From Aradus depressus (lineage: Eukaryota > Arthropoda > Insecta > Hemiptera > Aradidae), in contig OY759216.1 in NCBI GenBank assembly GCA_963662175.1, positions 51,043,087-51,107,086 of the forward strand: a stretch of DNA of 64,000 nt, written 5' to 3'. Position numbers and translations under genes: made by a program. This document shows, piece after piece, positions 31,080-41,059 of this stretch (positions within the stretch are counted from its first letter, which is position 1; each line of letters starts with the position of its first letter). Under the pieces are notes generated by a model. The model was given only the letters and a program-made list of their open reading frames with translations, was not told where the DNA came from and did no database searches.

Positions 31080-31845
31080 CGAATCACCGGCTATGAACTT
31101 CCCCAGCACGAATTAATCAATTACTTAAGGCAATCGACCGTTTATATTTATTTATTTATATTATTTATATCGACCGGGTTAAAACTCAATATTTGACTTA
31201 CGTAGTGTACTTGAGACTCATACTAAATTTTGGGTCGGTATATTCATTACATCGGCAGTTATTGGTATATCCGAGTTGAGCACGCCCTCTGATCCTCCCT
31301 CTCATTGGGCTGATTCTGCTGAAAATTATTAGTTGTCGCCCTTATAGACCGTTGAATATACATCTGATATTTCGTGTCAATAGAACATTCAATTACAACT
31401 GTAGATATTAGAGAATCTCCCCTTCCCTAAAGCTCGTTTGTCTAAAAATCAATCTGTCTTCTTCATAGGGTTCCGGATACCCATTTAAAATTTCGTGTCA
31501 ATACATCATTCAATTACAACGGCAGTTATTAGAGAATCTCCCCTTCCCTAGAGCTGGTTTGTCTAAAAATCAATGTGTCTTCTTCATAGGGTTTCGGATA
31601 CCCATTTAAAATTTCGTGTCAATACATCATTCAATTACAACGGCAGTTATTAGAGAATCTCCCCTTCCCTAGAGCTGGTTTGTCTAAAAATCAATGTGTG
31701 TCGTCCTTAGAGGGTTCTGGATACCCATTTGAAATTTCGTGTTAAAATATTCATTCTAACGGGAGTTCTCGTGATCACAGACAGAAATGTTATTATTTTT
31801 TTGAATCAGGAGAGTGAAAAACATAAGTAAAACTGATCGATCGGA
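31080..31845 (-). repeat. Rep-A, long minus copy with three near-identical 122-bp units
   Basis: After the usual head (gaatcaccggctatgaactt), the block at about 31370-31740 contains three tandem units with caattacaacggcagttatt, agagaatctccccttccc and ggtttgtctaaaaatcaat. They are almost identical to each other, unlike the diverged units in other copies. Confidence 0.82.
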
Positions 31846-32250
31846 ATTTTTAATTTCTCCTAAAATTTATTTTTCTTAAGGTTAAAACCAGATGCATTTT
31901 ATGTTTAGTATGAAGATTTGGTAGGACATAGGATATTGGTAAGTAGTTTGGAGTTAAGTTAGGATGGGGAGCATGTCGACGACTCCCTCATGTTCTGTAA
32001 GGACAAAAGGATTGTGCCTAAACCAATTTCCATTAATAGGATCCTGGCCCTTTCCAATCCCAATCCCTTTGTCTCAGATATCCTCCTATTTCCCTGATCC
32101 TTCTCCAAATTAGAAAACGACTCCTCCCCGAAAGGAACACTCCTAATCTTATAAGAACAACAGATTTTAATATTGCACTCATCAAATCTTCAAACATGAG
32201 ACCTGTTTTCAGATGTTTAGATCAAATAGCTTACTTCTTAAACGAAATAA
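31845..32250. other. No gene seen
   Basis: Moderately mixed composition, no domain. Confidence 0.35.
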
Positions 32251-32251
32251 T

Positions 32252-32497
32252 TTAGGTTAGGTTAGGTTTTATGACTCATGCCCGGGCTTTAACAACGAGG
32301 TCATATCGCCTACTACCAGAGCGCTCTTTCGTCACTCTGGTGGACATGAGCCCGACTCTACTGTGGGAGTCCTAAATTTTGCCTACCCTACATTTTTATT
32401 CATCTAGGGTAGGGGTCTTTAACGAGTACCTGACATCGTACAGGCTCGGGACCATCGCTTAACGTCCCATCCGAAGGACGGCGTGCTTAAGTTTACG
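32252..32497 (-). mobile_element. SINE-A, head-truncated
   Basis: The tail gttaggttagg and the central domain are present. It ends abruptly at cgtgcttaagttta without the tRNA-like head. Confidence 0.88.
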
Positions 32498-32597
32498 AAA
32501 TAATTTAATAAGTATCTTTGAAAACAAACACGGGCAACCATCTGGTGATAAAAAGTCAACGGTATAGTCTATATTCTCAACGTGAAGTAATCAACTA

Positions 32598-32905
32598 AGT
32601 TAGTTGTTGTGATTCATGCCCGGGCTTTAATTTCGAGGTCATATCGTTCTACTACCAGACCGCTCTTTCGTCGCTGTGGTGAATATGAGCCCGACTTTAC
32701 TATGGAAGTCCTAAATTTGCCTAACCGACATTTTTTTTCACTTAGGGATCTTTAACGAGTACGTGACATCGTACAGGCTTGGAACCATCGATTGAAAAAT
32801 CCGAAGGACGGCGAACTTAAGTTTATTTTCCCTTTCAGATAAAATAAAAAAGGGCCTCGGCCGGGTTTCGAAACCGCGATCTTCAACTCAGAAGGCAAGC
32901 GAGCT
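32598..32905 (-). mobile_element. SINE-A, diverged, without clean ends
   Basis: gattcatgcccgggctttaa to aagggcctcggccgggtttc; the centre lacks gacgtta. Confidence 0.8.
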
Positions 32906-33012
32906 CCGGTACCTAAGATGTAAGCGTGCTTGCTTTCTAAGCCGACGGGGCCCTTAGGTTTTTTATCTGGAAGGTGCAAAAACATTGAGCACAACGTCCT
33001 TCGGATTGGACG
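32906..33012 (+). mobile_element. SINE-A2 variant, head fragment
   Basis: Head-to-head with the previous copy. The head gctccggtacctaagatgta and cgtgcttgctttctaagccg differ from SINE-A and match the inverted copy at 33318-33553, defining a subfamily. Confidence 0.65.
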
Positions 33013-33178
33013 TATACATGTTGGGTATTTAGAAAATGCTGGTGAGAAGGTATTGGTTTTTAAAACGGCTGAGCACGGCAGAACATTCATCTTCGTGGTG
33101 GAGACACGATACAGAGTGGACCACTGTGTGTGGTCTGCCAAGGACCTCGTGTACACAGCGGCCACATATGTAAATTAA
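33013..33178 (+). pseudogene. Orphan open frame of unknown origin between SINE copies
   Basis: About 52 codons end at TAA 33176-33178, reading ...GYLENAGEKVLVFKTAEHGR, then TFIFVVETRYRVDHCVWSAK, then DLVYTAATYVN. Composition and codon choice are more gene-like than the surroundings, and this part is not SINE. The continuous frame extends upstream into SINE sequence (ATG at 32930), so any start is artificial. I do not recognise the family. It may be an exon or retrocopy fragment, or chance. The overlapping minus frame 32752-33165 is a shadow. Confidence 0.35.
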
Positions 33179-33317
33179 GAATTTATCCAACCACGGCACA
33201 GTCCATGAACCCCTGAAACCACTGGCTTCAACGTGCCCTGCCTAATCCTTTTTCAAAGTGTACATCTTTCATTTTAATTCAAAGCCATCTTAGAAAATAT
33301 ATGTTCTTTTTTATAGT

Positions 33318-33553
33318 TAGTTATTGTGGCTCATGCCCGAGCTTTAGAACTACGAAGTCATATCGCCTACTACCAGAGCGGTGGACATGAGCTCTAGTTT
33401 GGGAGTTCTAAATATTGCCTATCAGGTTTATTCACCTGGAGCAAGGGTCTTCCGTCCAATCCGAAGGACGTTGTGCTCAAAGTTTTTTCACCTCCCAGAT
33501 AAAAAACCGGCTTACAAGGCAAGCACGCAAACATCTTAGCTACCGGAGCCCGC
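33318..33553 (-). mobile_element. SINE-A2 variant, full but internally deleted
   Basis: Starts tagttattgtggctcatgcc and ends cttagctaccggagcccgc. The centre retains tccaatccgaaggacg. Confidence 0.75.
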
Positions 33554-33622
33554 TTACCTTCTGAGTTGAAGATGGCGGTTTCGAAACCCGGCCGAGGCCC
33601 TTAGGTTTTTTATCCGGTAGCT
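33554..33622 (+). mobile_element. SINE-A head fragment, head-to-head with the previous
   Basis: ttctgagttgaagatggcgg, then ttcgaaacccggccgagg. B box intact. Confidence 0.7.
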
Positions 33623-33654
33623 AGTTTCATCATTTTTACTTGAAAATAAACATC

Positions 33655-33790
33655 TCTTTAATAATAATAATTATTATTTCCTTTAAACCATAAGATGGTA
33701 AAGGAATAATTCATAAGAATGTATACATTAAGATTTTCTCTTTCTTTTCTAAGAGAAAGAAAACAAAATAGCAGTAACAAATATTTTTTA
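33655..33790 (-). repeat. LINE 3'-tail fragment (minus)
   Basis: Starts with an (ATT)n-like tail, then aaccataagatggtaaag and aagaatgtatacattaag, matching 45540-45600. Confidence 0.6.
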
Positions 33791-33985
33791 AAAAAAACCA
33801 AAGAAGATAATATTTTTATAAGCTTTCATTGACTTAAATGTCCAGTATATTTTCTCTGTTCAATTATTCACATGGAAATGAGACATATAGTTTTTCCAAT
33901 CCTGGAAAAATGGCAATGATGTTTTTTTGTTTCGGTGTGAAAACAAATTTTAGGCAGAGCAGCGAAACGCTGGGCAACCCAGCTA
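33790..33985. other. No gene seen
   Basis: AT-rich. Confidence 0.3.
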
Positions 33986-33989
33986 GTAG

Positions 33990-34401
33990 TTAGTTATTAT
34001 GATTATAATATAATAAGGGGGAAGCCCAGCGCTACCAGGGAAGGGATAAGAGCACTGGATGCTTAGGTCCCTAGGTGTAAAGCCCTGGCTTTAAATGCGT
34101 GGTCATATCGCCTACTACCAGATCGCTCTTTCGTCACTCTGGTGAATACGAGCACGACTCTACTATGGGAGTTCTAAATCTTGCCTACCCTAAATTTTTA
34201 TTCACCTAGGGTGGAGGCCTTAACGAGTACCTGACATTGTACAGGCTCGGGACCATCGCTTAACGTCCCATTCGAAGGACGGCATACTTAAATTTATTTT
34301 ATCTCCTAGATAAAATAAACTAAGGATCTCGGCCAGGTTTCGAATCCGCGAACTTGAGCTCAGTAAGCAAGCGCGCAAACCACTCAGCTACCAGCGCCCT
34401 C
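33990..34401 (-). mobile_element. SINE-A interrupted near its tail by a LINE 3'-UTR piece
   Basis: The tail tagttagttattatgatta is separated from ggctttaaatgcgtggtcat by 34010-34085. That segment matches the UTR at 13020-13085 (aagcccagcgctaccaggga, then taggtccctaggtgtaaa), in the opposite orientation to the SINE. The remaining SINE runs to the head ctaccagcgccctc. Confidence 0.8.
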
Positions 34402-34429
34402 CCCAGCTCAGTTGTGGGATGACATGTTT

Positions 34430-34560
34430 TAGAAATAAAAGACGTTGTCTTCCCACTACATCGGTTAAACAACCGGTTTTCAACGCAACTGTATCACCTT
34501 TAGTGGCACATCCCACGTATGGATAGGCTGTGGTTGGAAATAAAACAGTGGGAAAATAAC
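34430..34560 (-). repeat. Repeat with aaccggttttcaacgc motif
   Basis: Shares the layout of 37555-37640 and 56925-57010 (ttgaaaac.ggtt, then aataaaacagtgggaaaata). This is a dispersed family whose better copy has CTGATGA...GAAAA. Confidence 0.45.
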
Positions 34561-35190
34561 GTATTTTATTTCTATGAGGATTCAGTTTTCTTCTTCAAGT
34601 TTTTCCTGAAAACGAAATGTCTCCTTCTGCATTTTAAAACATTTCATAAACATCAAATGTGTAAGTAACCAAAAAGTTAAGAAGACATATGGACACCATT
34701 GGTTTTCTTTATACGAGATATGGAGAACGGTGAGCCGCAACAAGCCATGAATATGTAATGAATGGGATGTCCTCCTCATTCAGGAAATGACACCTAGTCA
34801 ATGGATGTTATAATGTGCGCTCCGCCAAGCCTCAATGCCAGCCACACCCATCTCATCTATCACATCCTATGCAAAAAAGGAAATACTTAATTCATCATTT
34901 TTCTGTCTATTGGTTTTTTCCGGAAACTCTATGAAGGGACTGAATTTGAAGAGCCATTGGGCTGCCTGTACACAGAGATAGGGCCTGAAAGCTGCCCGAT
35001 GAGTGATGAGGGCTCCTGTGTCCTTCTCTTTCATACATTTTCTCTGAGTTTTTTCAACTAAAAGATAAAAAATTAAATATTAAAAAAAAAAATTTTTTCT
35101 TTTTTTTTCAGTTGGTTTAACTAATATTATACTAAAATACCTCTGATAATATTTCTAAATTGGTTTAATGTACAGGTTACTTACTTTCAT
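34560..35190. other. No gene seen
   Basis: The minus frame 34582-34779 has no domain. A/T runs lie near 35085. Confidence 0.35.
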
Positions 35191-35196
35191 GTATAA

Positions 35197-36016
35197 GGGT
35201 ACGTCCATAGTGCACCGCTTCCCGCTTCTCGCTCAACCGCTTAAACCGCGGCAATTGCAAACAGCGAGGTGAGCCCGCTCGATTCTAGCTGGTGGTGGTT
35301 ATAGAGCACCGCTCGCGGGAGAGTACGTCAGTTGGCATAATGGAGCTATCACATGAGGATCTATTGTGTATTTTGTTGACAACAGATAATATTTATCATA
35401 AAATTAAACACTCTCACCCCGAGAAATTTTACGAATATTTCCAAATGGATAAACAGACATTCGACTACATCTTGAACAAAATCAAATACCGGATAAAAAA
35501 GGGATGGTGTAACTTTCATCAAGAGAAAATTCTTCCTGAAGAACGTCTTGAGGTAACCCTGAAGTAAGTCGTTTTGAATGATAATAAAATAAAAAAATTA
35601 GATGTGCGCTTATTTTGAACAGGAGTTAATAATAATAAGAGTTTTGAAAATTTTATTTCAACAATAAATTCATGGTGGAAGCGTTAAAAATACACTTTTT
35701 TCAGAACTCATTTTATTAAACAAAGAATACAAAGAAAATATTAAGCATTACATTCATAAAAACTTTGGGGATTAAAATGTCTTTATCCGCTTCCATTTTA
35801 TAAAAACAAGAGTAAGAACAACGTGCACGGTCGGAAGATAACAGCAAACTGACCGGGCGAGCTAAGCGGTTCAAGCGGGTAAAAGAAACAATAATTAATT
35901 CCAGTTAAAGCGGGTAGAAGCAGTTTGAGCAGATAGGCAGGTGCACTATGACCGCCCCAATAAGTTTTCACTACTTTTTTCGATAAAGCGGGAAGTGGTG
36001 CACTATGGACGTACCC
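35197..36016 (+). mobile_element. PIF/Harbinger element, 820 bp, clean TIRs and TAA duplication
   Basis: Ends gggtacgtccatagtgcacc(g)cttcccgct and, inverted, the same with cacttcccgct: about 30 bp with one mismatch. The 3-bp target duplication taa (35194-35196, 36017-36019) is the canonical Harbinger target. A second internal copy of gtgcactatgaccgcccc lies at 35941. It is non-autonomous, with only the start of a transposase. Confidence 0.93.
35292..35567 (+). pseudogene. Harbinger transposase N-terminal exon-like fragment
   Basis: 91 codons. The protein-like part starts at the ATG at 35340 (MELSHEDLL). It includes HPEKFYEYFQMDKQTFDYIL and RIKKGWCNFHQEKILPEERL, the H...F..Y..M....FD.LL..+...I......R..I.PEERL pattern of HARBI1-type transposases, before the DDE domain. 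The reading frame ends at TAA 35565-35567, but the stop overlaps a perfect splice-donor consensus (gtaagt after ctgaa). The fragment could therefore be the first exon of a longer gene whose rest was deleted. The catalytic domain is absent from the element. Confidence 0.85.
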
Positions 36017-36019
36017 TAA

Positions 36020-36300
36020 CATTCATTATAAGGGCTGTGATTTGTATACGATAAAAACAGCGAAATATGCACATATATATAGCAAAATATGCAATTAAAA
36101 AGGCTGCAAAAGAAAAAAGAACCTATAGAATAAAGTAAACTACAGAAGTAATAGAAAATCTTTATAGACATAAAATGTATTAAATGACATAAAATGTATT
36201 AAGCAAAAAAATAAAGTTAAAAATATAGTGATATAAAAAGTTATTTGAACAGATAAATACTTGATAGTCTAAAAAAAACTGTTACAATTATACACAATAA
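36020..36300. other. No gene seen
   Basis: Very AT-rich. Confidence 0.35.
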
Positions 36301-36790
36301 CTTTTTTTTAAATTTTCGATCAAAAATGATTGAAATAACTAGCGCATAATTGAAAATCCCAATTCAACCCCTGACTCTTCGCTCACCACCTCCACTTCTT
36401 TTCACCCAAACGTTTAAAACTGAACTGGCCGACTTAGAAAAGAATAAGGAAGAAGGTAGGAAATGCATAAATATAGGCGGTAGCTTGTCAAATGTATTTT
36501 GGCCTTAAAGTACTCTTAATCTTCGTCCGATTTCAGCCAAAATCCAATGAAACCTAAGTTAGCACCTGTAATATCTTCGTCTTAAATATCATGCTCATTG
36601 CTGCAATAATTTCTGAGTTGCTCAAAAAGCTCCAATTGCATACGCACAGACAGACATCATCACCAAGCCGTTCAAAACAATGTTCAGGGCAGCTCGAAAC
36701 ATAAAATTCCGTTGAAAATTCGATCTCCGATTTTTGTACTATTACAATACTTCCTTATACTAAAGGAAAAACTAAAATTTTAATTAAACA
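36300..36790 (-). repeat. Rep-A-related diverged minus copy
   Basis: Ends cataaaattccgttgaaaat, then ttacaatacttccttatact, like Rep-A ends, but the internal part differs (cagccaaaatccaatgaaac), which suggests a distinct subfamily. Confidence 0.5.
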
Positions 36791-37240
36791 AAATCCTGAA
36801 CTGCTCTACCTATAAGGATAAGGAGTACTACCTCAGTGACGTCTAGAACAGGGTGGGAAGAGGTTGCGTGAAAAGAGGAGCATTTATGAAGAGAATTGCT
36901 TACCAGTAAAGATTTCGATTTATAAATCATGATGTCAAGGACACTGCGGAGTTTTTTTTTTCTTCGGGCTCTTTACTCTTGAATGAAAAGCATAATCTCT
37001 GAGGATGGCAGATTTAGTGGTAAGGAAAGCCGAAGGGGAGAGTCAAGGAACTTCCTAACTGGGACTGACAGGAGCCAAGGATTACAGTATGGGGTGCATT
37101 CTTGACGATGCAGAGGCCAGACTTGTCCACAAAAGTAAGTTTACTACATCAGACTTCAAGTAATCATCAGTCCTTACCGAAATTCGAGGTAACATTTCAG
37201 AAAAATATTTTAGACAACTCCCCAAAATACTTACAATATA
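36790..37240. other. No gene seen
   Basis: The 182-codon minus frame 37082-37630 spans this border but shows no domain and covers repeat sequence. Confidence 0.4.
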
Positions 37241-37244
37241 CGCA

Positions 37245-37340
37245 GAATAGAGGTACAATGGGGCAACCTCGAAAGCTGGCTTGCACAAAATAATAAAATC
37301 TCTGAGAGGTGAGACTATGATTTTATTTTGCAACCTGGAG
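37245..37340 (+). repeat. Repeat related to 25490-25620
   Basis: ggggcaacctcgaaagctgg, then aataataaaatctctgagag. The core CTGATGA is eroded to ..caatg. Confidence 0.55.
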
Positions 37341-37554
37341 GAGACTGAATTTGTCCAACACTCTTCAAAGAACATGATATGATATCCAAAAAAAGTAGTA
37401 AGATGTGTATTATTGAAAGTATAGAGATTAAATTGGGAAGGAAGAAAGCAGAGTCCCCCCTCCTTATGTCTAGAGAGGGGATAAGTATCTGCACTCACGT
37501 ACTCAGTACTGCCAGTTGTGTCTAAGAGTGTTCTGGTAGGCCCTAGACTACACG

Positions 37555-37640
37555 GATGATGTGCCACTGATGATGATGCACGCGTTGAAAACTGGTTCTG
37601 GTAAAAATAAACAGTGAAAAGATAACGCATTTTATTTCAT
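37555..37640 (+). repeat. Repeat with CTGATGA..GAAAA motif
   Basis: 37567-37590 reads CTGATGA, a weak hairpin, GAAA, then actggttctgg, followed by agataacgcattttatttc. Confidence 0.5.
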
Positions 37641-37970
37641 TTTTTCAATACTTCTGTTGAATCTCTTGTACCACTTTATTTTATAACGTGAATAATGATA
37701 ATAATAATTTATTTATTTTTATGAAAAATTAATTCTAGCCCATATAGCCAATATTTTTTTTTTTTTCCTTTTCTTGGCCCTAGCTTTTCACCATAGCCAG
37801 TCTATGTAATATTAAAACCAATATGTTTATGTATTTATTTTATACATTAGAATTGTATACATTTTTCTTAATTATGAGTTTTTAGTGCACAGCATAATGA
37901 GCGCAACCTCGAAAGTCGGCTAGCACAAAATAATAAAGTCTATATGATACGTTTCACATCCTCAGTAAAT
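37640..37970. repeat. AT-rich dispersed-repeat sequence
   Basis: Holds a T-run at 37757-37770 and, at 37893-37945, another cgaaagtcggctagcacaaa piece. Confidence 0.4.
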
Positions 37971-37974
37971 AGGG

Positions 37975-38520
37975 AAAGTTATGTAATCGGTTAAAAATTC
38001 AATGTGGAGTTTTCCTACGGAATTCATGTTTTCCGACTCCTGATCAAAAAGTAAAAAAATATTTTTGTCTGTTTGTGTAGGTGTACGTGTAAGTGTGAAC
38101 ACTATAACTCCCGATAGAATGAATATATCGACAAGAAATTTTATATGTATATCGAGAACTTTCTAAGGACGACACCTATTGATTTTCAACTAAATCGGGC
38201 AAAGGAAAGAGTAGATTAAGATGGAGGCCCAACACTTAAAATCTCAATAACTGCCGATCTAATGAATGTTTCGACAGTCAAATTCAAAAACTCATAATGG
38301 TGGCACCTATTAGTTTTCCGCGGTCGAAGGGAAGGGGATGATCAGAGAAGAGAGGCTCGACTTGAGTACCCTAACAAATATCGATGTAATGAATGTATCG
38401 ACACAAAATTTAGTATGAGGATTCAGAAGCCATTAAGCAAGTCAAATATTATGTGAAAACATGTAATTGATTAACTCTTGTCGGGGAAGTATTTTGTAAC
38501 ATATGAAGTAATCACTTCTC
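37975..38520 (+). repeat. Rep-A, one of the most complete plus copies
   Basis: Runs from aatagggaaagttatgtaat through the head (cggaattcatgttttccgac), three units each with (a)atg.at.tatcgaca, to tgtcggggaagtattttgta. Confidence 0.8.
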
Positions 38521-38524
38521 ACTT

Positions 38525-38995
38525 TATCAGCTAGTGGTTGTGATGGTTAAATATTTTCCTGTAACATACGATTGGAAATATAAGACGTTCTCCCTTAGAT
38601 CTCTGTAAAGTAACTTGTAGGTTGAGGGGCGATGCATGGCTGGAGCATCCTACGTCGTGATAAGATCAAGGATGTATTGTGGAAGAATATTCTGGGTAAG
38701 ACGTTGGATAAGGAGTGAAAAACCAGCCCCTCGCTTGGCTTAGAGTTGGGAGTTGCTTTATTGCATCGTCAAGTTTTTTTGGGGGGAGATTTTCAGGGAT
38801 ATATTGAGGTTGTTGGAGCTTTTTGGTAAGATTCCAATCGGTAAGATCCCCTTATGTTACAAAAGACGGAGTGAGGGAGGTTGGGATTGAGATGTAGCCC
38901 TCAGAGGCACAATGAGATAGTCAAGTGAAGGGCCCCCTCGCTGCAACAGATAAGCAAGTCATAGAGGATCAATTACTTTCTGCATTACACAATCA
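38525..38995. other. No gene seen
   Basis: GC-richer than average; no domain found on either strand. Confidence 0.4.
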
Positions 38996-38999
38996 GAAG

Positions 39000-39075
39000 T
39001 ACACTCCACTCTCGATTAACCGGGGTAATGATTGGGGCGGATACAACAGTTATCCGGACCACCTTAACCATATCT
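39000..39075 (+). mobile_element. Tigger-type terminal repeat, single end
   Basis: tacactccactctcgattaa, then ccggggtaatgattggggcg and agttatccggac. This is the CTCGATTA.CCGGGG...TTATCCGGA layout of Tigger ends. No partner end or transposase was found. Confidence 0.55.
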
Positions 39076-39079
39076 TTCT

Positions 39080-39700
39080 TCCTCAAGTAAAATAAATGAT
39101 GTATTTCATGTCTACTCAAAGTAAGACGGATTATGGTCATTTCGCAAAATTTCCATCATTTTAATGGATATCTGATGTAAATATATATTGAGGGGAGAAC
39201 GGAAAGACGCTGCTAATATGGGTTTCGAGTTTTGAATTGAACATTGAGTAGAACATCGTTTTAATAAAGACTGTGCATCAAAAATTAATGATGTGGTGGT
39301 GAAGGCAAGGGGAGGAAGATGTAAGTCTGTCACCCTCAAAATCATCGAAAATTTGAACTTAATTTTAAAATCATCTAAATAAAGTTACTAACCTGCTTAA
39401 ATTTACTCCGAGTGAAGCGGGGCAACTACCTAATATTTAATAAGAAAACTGACCCTAAAATATGTTCATCCCTCAGTACTTAAAGCACTACCCTTACTTT
39501 GATATGTTATTCTACGATACTTATTAATCCTTCCACAGTAAACAAAATTATTCAATAGGAGTTGGTGGTCTTTATAGGCAAGAAAGAAAATTATATTTAG
39601 TAACACAATTTATTTTTTTTTCCTGGAAGATCACACTTTTTGCCTCCTGCACTTAGTGTTGAGAAGAAGGGAGGAAAAAGAGAGAAAGTAAAAAGCTGTT
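39080..39700. other. No gene; two ttactaacctgcttaaa-type words
   Basis: 39385-39430 (gttactaacctgcttaaatt) echoes the array at 14840-15150. The minus frame 39112-39345 has no domain. Confidence 0.4.
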
Positions 39701-39706
39701 GATGTC

Positions 39707-39708
<2 letters not shown>

Positions 39709-39737
<29 letters not shown>
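39709..39737 (+). repeat. G29 homopolymer
   Basis: Uninterrupted run of 29 G after gatgtcga; the longest in the window. Confidence 0.9.
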
Positions 39738-39739
39738 AG

Positions 39740-40000
39740 GTTTGCATAATGGCTGGAATACATTAGAGGCCTATACATCAAACCCACCCCCTCCCTCTGA
39801 GCCCCAATTTAGTGTGAGTAACGAGCCGTATGGGCTCTGGCAGTGTATGTGTATGGGGGCACGGAGTCTATTTGTTCAGAAACCGCTATGAGAACCAGAC
39901 TTCATCCCACCATCGTCTCTTTATTTTGTCGCTCTCTTTTCTGGAGCTTCATGGGTTCAGTCATTCTTTTTTCACTCCGTCATAACATTCAGTCTATTAA
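39740..40000. other. No gene seen
   Basis: GC-richer, unrecognised. Confidence 0.3.
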
Positions 40001-40002
40001 CT

Positions 40003-40660
40003 AGTGGTGTCAAACTATCGGTAGTCGGCTAAACCGATAGTATCGATTCATCGATAGTACTATCGAAATTCTGAAACATAAATTTCGAAAAAGAAAAGCA
40101 ATCGTCGGGAAAAGAGTTCGTTTTCCATACGGTTGGCTATTCCATCAGTAACCAAGAAAAGAGGTTTCGTCCTAATCAGTATTATCCTTTTTATTGAAAA
40201 AAACAAGTTTCTTTTAAATGTATACTTCAGTTACCAGTTTATGTAAAGTGAACAAATACGTAAACCAAAAATCTAGACTGAAAAAAAGGTTAGGTATATT
40301 AAATATATCTATATTTTAATAAAATTTAGCATCATATGTGCTGTCTTATTTTGTGGCCCTAGGATCATCTGCTTATGGTAAGATGGAAAATGAATAAATT
40401 AGGTGCCTACCTTATTCACAAAGAATTTACAGTTCCTTCTTACAAGTCTGGTGCATGTCATGTTTTTGTCATCCCAGGAAAAAATTGTCAAAGGAGTGTA
40501 AAAATTCACTCAAATTATCATAAAATATAGAGAATATAAATGAGAAATTGGAAAGAGCAAGACGGCTAATTTTAAATCACTATTTCAAATTCGATACTAC
40601 AATCAATGTTAAATATAACTATCGATAATATTCGACGGTCAAATCCAACCGATTAATAGA
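40003..40660. mobile_element. Possible hAT-like non-autonomous element
   Basis: The left part tagtggtgtcaaactatcgg and repeated ctatcgatag words, with actatcgataatattcgac at the right, resemble the subterminal atcgata pattern of the hAT at 27302-28028. The ends and target duplication are not clear. Confidence 0.3.
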
Positions 40661-40789
40661 GAGAATTTTTTCTTTCATTGTTCAAAAATAATAAAAAAAT
40701 CGTGGTTCATATTCAAAAACATTATATGATACATAGCTTTCATTTTTATTTTTTTGGCAGAGTTCCTCCACAGATATCCTCTTTAAGAT

Positions 40790-41055
40790 CTGTCGAATCT
40801 ACATTTTAATCATTATTTTTTATTATTTTATACTAATTTATTTTATTTCTCTTGTTTTTTTCTTTTATGTATTTTTGATTATATTTTACTTATATTTCAA
40901 GTATTTATTTATTTCATTTATGTATTGTTAATTCTAATCCATGTGTCTCTGACTCTAAGAGTTTAATATCTGTTTATTTATCTAATTTATAAGCTACTTT
41001 CTTATTACATATCTTGTTACCATATTATGGTTTAACGGAAATAAATATTATTATT
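40790..41055 (+). repeat. LINE 3' UTR with (ATT)n tail
   Basis: gactctaagagtttaatatc, then attatggtttaacggaaata and attattattata. Inverted relative at 45530-45740 and fragments at 17480 and 33655. The coding part is not present. Confidence 0.6.
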
Positions 41056-41059
41056 ATAA

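Noticed and set aside
31370..31740. Regularly spaced repeats as a CRISPR array
   Set aside because: The units are contiguous 122-bp tandem repeats without unique spacers, in eukaryotic DNA.
32752..33165. 137-codon minus frame
   Set aside because: Runs across SINE-A2 sequence and the opposite strand of the orphan frame; no protein-like motif.
37082..37630. 182-codon minus frame, the second longest in the window
   Set aside because: Covers dispersed repeat sequence (37245-37340, 37555-37640) and shows no recognisable domain; its length is plausible by chance.
39001..39362. Complete Tigger element
   Set aside because: Only one terminal repeat is visible; no inverted partner or transposase was found downstream.
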